Origin: an uncultured Aquimonas sp.
GTDB taxonomy: Bacteria > Pseudomonadota > Gammaproteobacteria > Xanthomonadales > Xanthomonadaceae
NCBI RefSeq assembly: GCF_937888285.1
Contig: NZ_CALART010000111.1
Span: forward strand, 1-64,000
Direction: 5' to 3'
Length of the DNA: 64,000 nucleotides
Both the position numbers and the translations under genes were made by a program. Numbering within the stretch: position 1 is the first letter of the stretch; every line of letters begins with the position of its first letter. Shown piece by piece: positions 58,983 to 64,000 of this stretch. Below the pieces are notes generated by a model. The model searched no databases. It was not told where the DNA came from and worked only from the letters and a program-made list of their open reading frames with translations.

Positions 58983-60260
58983 CTATCGGTACTCGCGGCT
59001 GGTCTGCTCGCACGTCTGCAGTGACTCCCACTGCCGCTCGAAGTACCGCCGCTCCGGCTCCTGCTTCGACAGCTCGAAGGCCCGCCGGAAATGCGCTGCA
59101 GCGTCCTCGCTGCGCCCCAGCCTCCGCAGCAGCTCCGCTCGCGCTGCATGCGCTGGGCAGTAGTCCTTGAGCGCGCCCGAGTCGATCAGCTGTTCGATCA
59201 GCGGCAGGCCGTACTGGGGGCCGGCGGCCATGGCGATGGCGACGGCGCGGTTGAGTGCCACGACCGGCGTGTGTTCGAGGCGCAGCAGCACTTCGTAGAG
59301 GCCGACGATCTGGCGCCAGTCGGTGTCTGCGGCGGATGGCGCTTCGGCGTGGACGGCGGCGATCGCGGCCTGCAGCTGGTAGGGGCCGATGCGGCGGGCG
59401 CGCAGGGCCTGCTGCACGCGGGCGCAGCCCTCCTCGATCAGGGCGCGGTCCCAGCGGCTGCGGTCCTGATCCTCCAGCAGCACCAGGTCGCCGGCTTCGT
59501 CGCTGCGCGCGGCGCGACGCGCTTCGGTGAGCAGCATCAAGGCCAGCAGACCCTGCACCTCGGGTTCGGGCAGCAGTTCGACCAGCAGGCGGCCCAGGCG
59601 AATCGCCTCACCCGACAGATCGCCGCGGGTCAGCTGTTCGCCCAGCGTGGGCGCATAGCCTTCGGTGAAGACCAGATAGACCACCTTGAGCACGGCATCC
59701 AGACGCGGCGCCAGTTCGTTCGGCGCCGGCACGATGTAGGGGATCTTCGCGTCGCGGATCTTGGCCTTGGCGCGGACGATGCGCTGGGCCAGCGTGGCCG
59801 GCGAGGTGAGGAAGCTGCGCGCGATTTCTTCGGTCGTGAGTCCGCAGACCTCGCGCAGGGTCAGCGCGACCTGTGCCTCGAAGGCGAGCGCCGGATGGCA
59901 GCAGGTGAAGACCAGGCGCAGGCGGTCGTCTTCGACGGGCTCGATGTCATCAAGCTGGGGTTCGTCGCGCAGCAGCTCCTCTTCGATGGCGATGCCGCGG
60001 GCGATCTCGTCGAATCGCGCGCGCCGGCGCACCCGGTCGATGGCCTTGAAGCGTCCGGCCGAGACCAGCCAGGCGACCGGGTTGGCGGGCACGCCCTCCT
60101 TGGGCCATTGCTCGACCGCGGCCGCGAAGGCGTCGGAAACGGCGTCCTCGGCCAGCTCGAAGTCGCCGAGCAGGCGGATCAGGGTCGCCAGCACCCGTCG
60201 CGAGTCGCTGCGATAGAGCGCGTCGATCTGCGCGGCGAGTGCGGGCCCGGCCTCAGCCAT
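58983..60260 (-). CDS. ECF42-type RNA polymerase sigma factor
   Basis: 425 residues, far longer than a simple ECF sigma. Region 2 is LYRSDSRRVLATLIRLLGDFELAEDAVSDAF and region 4 is EVCGLTTEEIARSFLTSPATLAQRIVRAKAKIR. A DUF6596/TPR-like extension of about 230 residues follows (LPLIEQLIDSGALKDYCPAHAARAELLRRLGR). ECF42 sigmas are encoded with DGPF/YciI proteins, as here, and use the extension instead of an anti-sigma factor. The start overlaps DUF1428 by 8 nt. Last gene of a five-gene minus-strand operon. Confidence 0.93.
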   Translation of the reverse strand: MAEAGPALAAQIDALYRSDSRRVLATLIRLLGDFELAEDAVSDAFAAAVEQWPKEGVPANPVAWLVSAGRFKAIDRVRRRARFDEIARGIAIEEELLRDEPQLDDIEPVEDDRLRLVFTCCHPALAFEAQVALTLREVCGLTTEEIARSFLTSPATLAQRIVRAKAKIRDAKIPYIVPAPNELAPRLDAVLKVVYLVFTEGYAPTLGEQLTRGDLSGEAIRLGRLLVELLPEPEVQGLLALMLLTEARRAARSDEAGDLVLLEDQDRSRWDRALIEEGCARVQQALRARRIGPYQLQAAIAAVHAEAPSAADTDWRQIVGLYEVLLRLEHTPVVALNRAVAIAMAAGPQYGLPLIEQLIDSGALKDYCPAHAARAELLRRLGRSEDAAAHFRRAFELSKQEPERRYFERQWESLQTCEQTSREYR

Positions 60261-60621
60261 CGGCGCGCGCGCCGACCAGCACCTCGAAGCCGCCGTAGCC
60301 CATGCGTTTGCAGTCGAAGGGCATGGACTCGGGCGACATGCTGGCGATGCGCGGATCCTCCATCACCTTGGCGTTGACCTCGTCGCGGTGCGCGCGCGAG
60401 CGGTAGCGGATCCAGGCGAAGACCACGGTCTCGCCCTCGGCGGCGCCGATGACTTCAGGGAAGGGCCGGGAGAAGTCGTTCTTCATGTCTTCGGCCACGC
60501 ACTCCCAGTACTCGAGCGCGCCGTGCTCCAGCCAGACTTCGCAGGCGGTGGCGGCGATCTTGCGGTAGTCGACGATGCGGTCGGCGGGGCAGGGCAGCAG
60601 GAAGCCGTCGATGTAGGACAT
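60253..60621 (-). CDS. DUF1428 family protein (YbaA-like)
   Basis: 122 residues, a ferredoxin-like dimeric alpha/beta-barrel protein (SYIDGFLLPCPADRIVDYRKIAATACEVWLEHGALEYWEC, then MPFDCKRMGYGGFEVLV). E. coli YbaA belongs to this family; function unknown. It is very common in ECF42 operons. It overlaps the sigma start by 8 nt and follows the SRPBCC gene by 23 nt. Confidence 0.92.
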   Translation of the reverse strand: MSYIDGFLLPCPADRIVDYRKIAATACEVWLEHGALEYWECVAEDMKNDFSRPFPEVIGAAEGETVVFAWIRYRSRAHRDEVNAKVMEDPRIASMSPESMPFDCKRMGYGGFEVLVGARADG

Positions 60622-60644
60622 GGGGTGTCTCCTAGTGTGGGGGT

Positions 60645-61097
60645 TCAGGGGCCATGATCGGGAATGGTCGGCTCGACCAGCTGGGCCAGCAGCTGCATCG
60701 ATTCCTGCCAGCCGAGATAGCAGGCCTCGACCGGAATCGCATCGGGAATGCCGCTCTGCTCGATGCGCAGCTCGGTGCCCATCGGCAGCTCGCGCAACTC
60801 GACGGTGGTGAACATGGTGCCGGGCAGTGCCTCCGCATCGAAGCGGTCGCTGTAGCGCAGGCGCTGGTTCGGCACCAGCTCCAGATACTCGCCTCCGAAG
60901 CTGTGCGTGGTGCCGGTCGAGAAGTTGGTGAACGACATCTTGTAGAAGCCGCCGACCCGCGGATCGGAGTGGGTGACCTTGCCGGTGAAGCCATGCGGCG
61001 GGCTCCATTTGCACATGGCGTCGGGGTCGAGAAAGGCGCGATACACGCGTTCGGCGGGCGCGCGGATCACGCGGTGCAGGGTGACGGTGCCGGGCAT
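60645..61097 (-). CDS. SRPBCC/AHSA1 family protein
   Basis: 150 residues. Activator-of-Hsp90-homology-1 fold: TLHRVIRAPAERVYRAFLDPDAMCKWSPPHGF at the start and CYLGWQESMQLLAQLVEPTIP at the end, forming a hydrophobic ligand cavity. The ligand is unknown. Its place between YciI and DUF1428 genes is the usual ECF42 regulon organisation. Confidence 0.92.
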   Translation of the reverse strand: MPGTVTLHRVIRAPAERVYRAFLDPDAMCKWSPPHGFTGKVTHSDPRVGGFYKMSFTNFSTGTTHSFGGEYLELVPNQRLRYSDRFDAEALPGTMFTTVELRELPMGTELRIEQSGIPDAIPVEACYLGWQESMQLLAQLVEPTIPDHGP

Positions 61098-61119
61098 GTC
61101 GATACTCCTTGGCAGGGGC

Positions 61120-61452
61120 TCAGGGCTTGAGTTCGCGGATCGGGCGGATCTCGATGCTGCCGACCCGCGCGGGCGGGATGCCGGCGGCGACTTCGATGGC
61201 CTGATCCAGATCCTTGGCGTCGATCAGATAGAAGCCCGCAAGCTGCTCGCGGGTTTCGGCGAACGGCCCGTCGGTCACCTGCACCTGGCCGTCGCGCAGA
61301 CGCACGGTGGTGGCGGTGGACACCGGCTGCAGGGCATTGCCGGCGAGCATCAGGCCGCGTTCGACCAGGCCGCCGGCGTAGTGCATGCAGTGGGCGTCGG
61401 GCAGTTCAGCCTGGTGGGATTCGTTGTAGTAGACGAGACAGAGGTATTTCAT
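61120..61452 (-). CDS. YciI-like protein with DGPF motif
   Basis: 110 residues. YCII-related domain: MKYLCLVYYNE start and VTDGPFAETREQLAGFYLIDAKDLDQAIEVAA, the signature DGPF motif. The family (dimeric alpha-beta barrel) is the hallmark partner of ECF42 sigmas; its enzymatic role is unproven. A dispersed heptamer array reaches right up to the start codon, so no ribosome site is visible. Confidence 0.93.
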   Translation of the reverse strand: MKYLCLVYYNESHQAELPDAHCMHYAGGLVERGLMLAGNALQPVSTATTVRLRDGQVQVTDGPFAETREQLAGFYLIDAKDLDQAIEVAAGIPPARVGSIEIRPIRELKP

Positions 61453-61453
61453 T

Positions 61454-61504
61454 CGGGAGCCGGGATTGGGGATTCGGGATTCGGGATTCGGGATTGGGGA
61501 TTCG
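61454..61504. repeat. GGGATTC/GGGATTG heptamer array between the two YciI-like genes
   Basis: Six consecutive 7-base units GGGATTG, GGGATTC, GGGATTC, GGGATTC, GGGATTG, GGGATTCG with a short lead. Same unit as the argF'-argG element. It fills the space between two genes of one operon. Confidence 0.85.
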
Positions 61505-61528
61505 TGGAGCGCGCGCTGGCGGAGTCTG

Positions 61529-61804
61529 CTACGGGTTGGAGCGTTCGAGCGAGTGCAGTTCGAGCAGGCAGCCGGGCGGCAGCGGTTCGCGGGTGGCGAT
61601 GCGCAGGGCTTCGTTGAGATCGCGGGCCTCGATCCATTGCACTGCAGCAAGGTTGGCGGCGCGGCTTTCGGCGAGCGCACAGGGGTGGGCCGGTGTGGGG
61701 CCGGGGCCGAGGCGCAGGGCCTCGCCGGCCAGCCGCCAGCGGGCGCCGCGGCCTTCGGGCGCGGGCTCGCGAACGGCTTCGTACAGCAGGGCGAGATAGG
61801 GCAT
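61529..61804 (-). CDS. Diverged YciI-like protein lacking DGPF
   Basis: 91 residues from ATG 61804. MPYLALLYEAVREPAPEG and the later AESRAANLAAVQWIEARDLNEALRIATREPLPPGCLLELHSLE align with YciI proteins. The DGPF stretch is replaced by PCALAESRAANL and the centre is shortened. First gene of the ECF42 operon; possibly a decayed duplicate of the next gene or a subfamily member. Confidence 0.75.
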   Translation of the reverse strand: MPYLALLYEAVREPAPEGRGARWRLAGEALRLGPGPTPAHPCALAESRAANLAAVQWIEARDLNEALRIATREPLPPGCLLELHSLERSNP

Positions 61805-62037
61805 GGCGCGTGCCTTGCCACCCGGCATAGGGCGGCTGTTCGTAGATGGTCGAAGCAGTGCGGACAGTTTCGACAGGTCCGGAGCAGGCGCGCTCGGCGG
61901 TCGGCACCCGCGCGCGCGTTCGCATGCGCTGTGCGGGAGCGCCACGGTTCATGCGCGGGACTCTAGGCTGCGCCAGCGCACGGCGCGGCGGGTCGCCCGA
62001 CGTGCATCGCCCCATCGCCCAACAAGGGAGAGCCTTC

Positions 62038-62829
62038 ATGCTGCGTCCGGTCCTGTGATGCCTGCTGGTGTTCGTCTTGTTGGGCTGTGCCAAGAAGGAA
62101 GCCGTCGAGTCGGCTCCAGCGGCGATGCAGGGCATGGCCAACGCGGAGGCTCTGCTTGCCTACGAACACAGCGTGGCGATCGAGCTGCCGCCGGCAGCGC
62201 TGTCGACGCGCATGGCGGCGCTGCGCACCGCCTGCACGCAGGGCGTGCACGGGCGCTGCAGCTTGCTGGAGTTCACCGAGAACGCCGGTGAGTACGCCAG
62301 CGGGCGGATGCAGATGCGGTTGGTGCCAGAGGCGGTCGAGCCGATGTTGGCCGGCGCAGCGGAAGGCGGCGAAGCCACTCGCCGCAGCACGCGTGCCGAG
62401 GATCTGTCGGTGGCGGTGGCCGACAACGCGCGCGAGCGCGATCGCCTGAGGCTGCAGCAGCAGCGCCTGGATGCCCTGGCGGATCGCACGGATCTGTCGG
62501 TGGCCGAGCATCTGCAGCTGGCGCGCGAGCTGTCGGCACTGGAGGCCGAGCGGCTTTCGGCGGAACGCGTGGCTGCGCAGCAGACGCTGCGGCTGGAGAC
62601 CAATCTGCTGAGTCTGGAGTTTCGCGCCAGCACGCCGAGTGGCTCGCGCTGGTCGGCGCTGGGCCTGGTGCTGTCGGAGTCGATGGACAACTTCGTCGAC
62701 GGCCTGATCGAAGCGATCGAGGTCATTGCCTACGCCTTGCCCTATGTGCTGCTGGCCTTTCCGCTGGCCCTGCTGTGGTGGGCGCTGTGGCGCCTGGCGA
62801 CGCGGGGTTTGCGGCGAGGTCGGGAGTGA
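62038..62829 (+). pseudogene. DUF4349 lipoprotein with in-frame TGA at codon 7
   Basis: ATG 62038 has a good ribosome site (AAGGGAG) and opens MLRPVL, then TGA (62056-62058), then CLLVFVLLGCAKKE, a lipoprotein signal with lipobox LLGC. Replacing TGA by a sense codon (TGG, Trp) restores a standard lipoprotein. The rest, to 62829, is an intact DUF4349 protein: a periplasmic domain, a coiled coil (ERDRLRLQQQRLDALADR, LARELSALEAERLSAERV) and a C-terminal transmembrane helix (VIAYALPYVLLAFPLALLWWALW). A restart at GTG 62068 is possible. Probably nonsense mutation or sequencing error. Confidence 0.75.
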
Positions 62830-62933
62830 GCGCCGCATTCTGGTGAGCGTCCGATCAGCGGGTGGCCTGAGGGAGTGCCCCGATGCCTGCAGGGTGGGGT
62901 GGCTGTGGTGCAGGTGCGGCGAGTGTCCAGGCC

Positions 62934-63088
62934 ATGGTGGGCCAGGGCCCACCCTATGCAGCTCGTGCTGCTGCACGCCGAAAGCCGAATGCCGAGTGAC
63001 GAGTGCTGCGCTTCACGCGGGCAGCTGCGTGATCGCAGGCGGGCAGCGGCGTTCCCGAATCCCCATAGGGTGGGCCCTGGCCCACCAT
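62934..63088. repeat. Perfect 25-bp inverted repeats flanking 105 bp
   Basis: Arm 62934-62958 (core GGTGGGCCAGGGCCCACC, then CTATG) and arm 63064-63088 are exact reverse complements, each palindromic itself. Orientation is opposite to the pair at 12260-12420. It occupies the gap 62830-63273, where no gene is supported. Confidence 0.85.
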
Positions 63089-63273
63089 GAGCGCGATGCT
63101 GGCCTCGCTCTGTACTGTCGCAAGAGGGTGGTGAGCACATCGCCCGAGCCCATCACCACGAGCGCGCGAGGCGGGAAGCTCGCTGCGGGCAGGCGATGGG
63201 AATCGCTCTGTTCCTTGGCGGCGGTGTCCGCCGCGGCGCGCAGGCGATCGCCTGCGCGCCGCGCGAGGTCCAA

Positions 63274-64000
63274 TCAGAAAGTCGTGGTGAACTCGACGCC
63301 CCATACCCGGGGCTCATTGACGAAGCCGGTGAGGTTGTTGAAGTCGATACCACCCACGGCGACCAGCTTGTCGGTGATGTTGCGGCCGAACAGGGCCAGC
63401 TCGTGCTTGCCGTAGTTCCAGCTGTAGCCGGCGCGCAGGCCGCCTTCCAGCAGGGCCTTGCCGCGGAACTCGGCGGCCTCGTACAGGAAGAAGTTGATCT
63501 CGCTGCGGTAGGCCCAGTCGGTGTAGATGAAGATCTCGTCCTCGCCGACCGGGATGCTGTAGCGGGCAGTGACGTTGGCGACGTTCTTCGGCGCCTGCGG
63601 CAGAGGGTTGCCGTAGATCGACACCGTACCGGCTGTGGCGCCGGCCGGGTCCAGCACGGTGCAGCCGCCGCCGCAGGGGGCGATGGCCAGGCCGCGGTCG
63701 CGGATCTCGGTCTTGTTGTGGCTGTAGCCGAAGGTCAGCAGCAGGTTGTCGGTGACATAGGCATCGAGATCGACTTCGACACCGCGGCCGATCGACTTGT
63801 CGGCGTTGATGAGAGTGTTGAAGTTGGTGGTGCCGCCGACGGCGGTCAGCTGCTGATCCTTCACCTCATACGCGAACGCAGCGATGTTGAAGCGCGCGCG
63901 ACCGTCCCACAGGTTCGACTTGAAGCCGAGCTCGATCGAGTCGACGGTCTCGGAATCGGCCACCGAGATCGAGTCGCCGAACAGCAGGCGGCCCTGGATG
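63274..64000 (-). CDS. TonB-dependent receptor, C-terminal part
   Basis: The frame is open to the right edge; at least 242 residues. Amphipathic strands of an outer-membrane beta barrel (LFGDSISVADSETVDSIELGFKSNLWDGR, ARFNIAAFAYEVKDQQL, GVEVDLDAYVTDNLLLTFGYSHNKTEI) end WGVEFTTTF with a C-terminal phenylalanine, as outer-membrane barrels require. The FxxNxTDKLV-type segment GRNITDKLVAVGG is typical of Xanthomonas/Caulobacter-type receptors. The ligand cannot be told; the plug and start lie outside the window. Confidence 0.92.
   Translation of the reverse strand, partial: IQGRLLFGDSISVADSETVDSIELGFKSNLWDGRARFNIAAFAYEVKDQQLTAVGGTTNFNTLINADKSIGRGVEVDLDAYVTDNLLLTFGYSHNKTEIRDRGLAIAPCGGGCTVLDPAGATAGTVSIYGNPLPQAPKNVANVTARYSIPVGEDEIFIYTDWAYRSEINFFLYEAAEFRGKALLEGGLRAGYSWNYGKHELALFGRNITDKLVAVGGIDFNNLTGFVNEPRVWGVEFTTTF

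Overview
The window is a GC-rich chromosomal segment from a gammaproteobacterium, almost certainly of the Lysobacterales (Xanthomonadaceae in the broad sense). Three things support this: an arginine pathway that uses N-acetylornithine carbamoyltransferase and a fused N-acetylglutamate kinase/synthase (a Xanthomonas-type arrangement), a complete pgaABCD operon, and many short dispersed repeats of xanthomonad style (heptamer GGGATTC arrays, CCCCTCTCCCC palindromes, GGTGGGCC/GGCCCACC palindromes). No rRNA, tRNA, prophage, insertion sequence or CRISPR array was seen.

Layout. 0-10 kb: a RelE-like/UvrD-like helicase fusion open at the left edge, a VOC protein, a membrane Ser/Thr kinase with a sulfatase-modifying-factor-like sensor, an aspartate racemase relative, a SRAP (HMCES/YedK) protein, a secreted glycine-rich protein, ispF and truD. 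10-16 kb: 215-bp tandem repeats, a Tat-exported amidohydrolase, a CcdA/thioredoxin pair, an AhpD-like protein divergent from an AraC regulator, and a PH-domain protein. 16-22 kb: pgaABCD for poly-beta-1,6-GlcNAc export; the PgaB deacetylase site looks dead. 22-32 kb: a secreted mosaic protein with an IPTL-like tail, DUF1456, a lipoprotein, a TonB-like protein, a THI5-like protein, a diguanylate cyclase, a FosX-like enzyme and mutS. 32-41 kb: a tandem family of secreted collagen-like proteins (the first copy is frameshifted), a large secreted beta-helix-like protein, and an ECF sigma/Ser-Thr kinase pair.

41-53 kb: sufE, cysS, a glycine-zipper protein, then the arginine cluster argF'-argG-argE-(unknown)-argAB-GNAT-argC-argH. 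A 33-codon ORF and an intrinsic terminator precede argF', which suggests attenuation. Together these genes convert glutamate to arginine by acetylated intermediates; argD is not in the window. 53-64 kb: a Sel1-repeat protein, a DUF3857 transglutaminase-like protein, two small unknowns, an ECF42-type sigma operon with two YciI-like genes, a DUF4349 lipoprotein with an in-frame TGA at codon 7, and the C-terminus of a TonB-dependent receptor.

The strongest candidates for new biology are the argF' leader/terminator, the PgaB active-site loss, the collagen-like array with its FxxGFE-tailed neighbours, and the RelE-helicase fusion. Assignments rest on reading translations and motifs; no database search was run. 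Coordinates of short motifs may be off by one or two bases.
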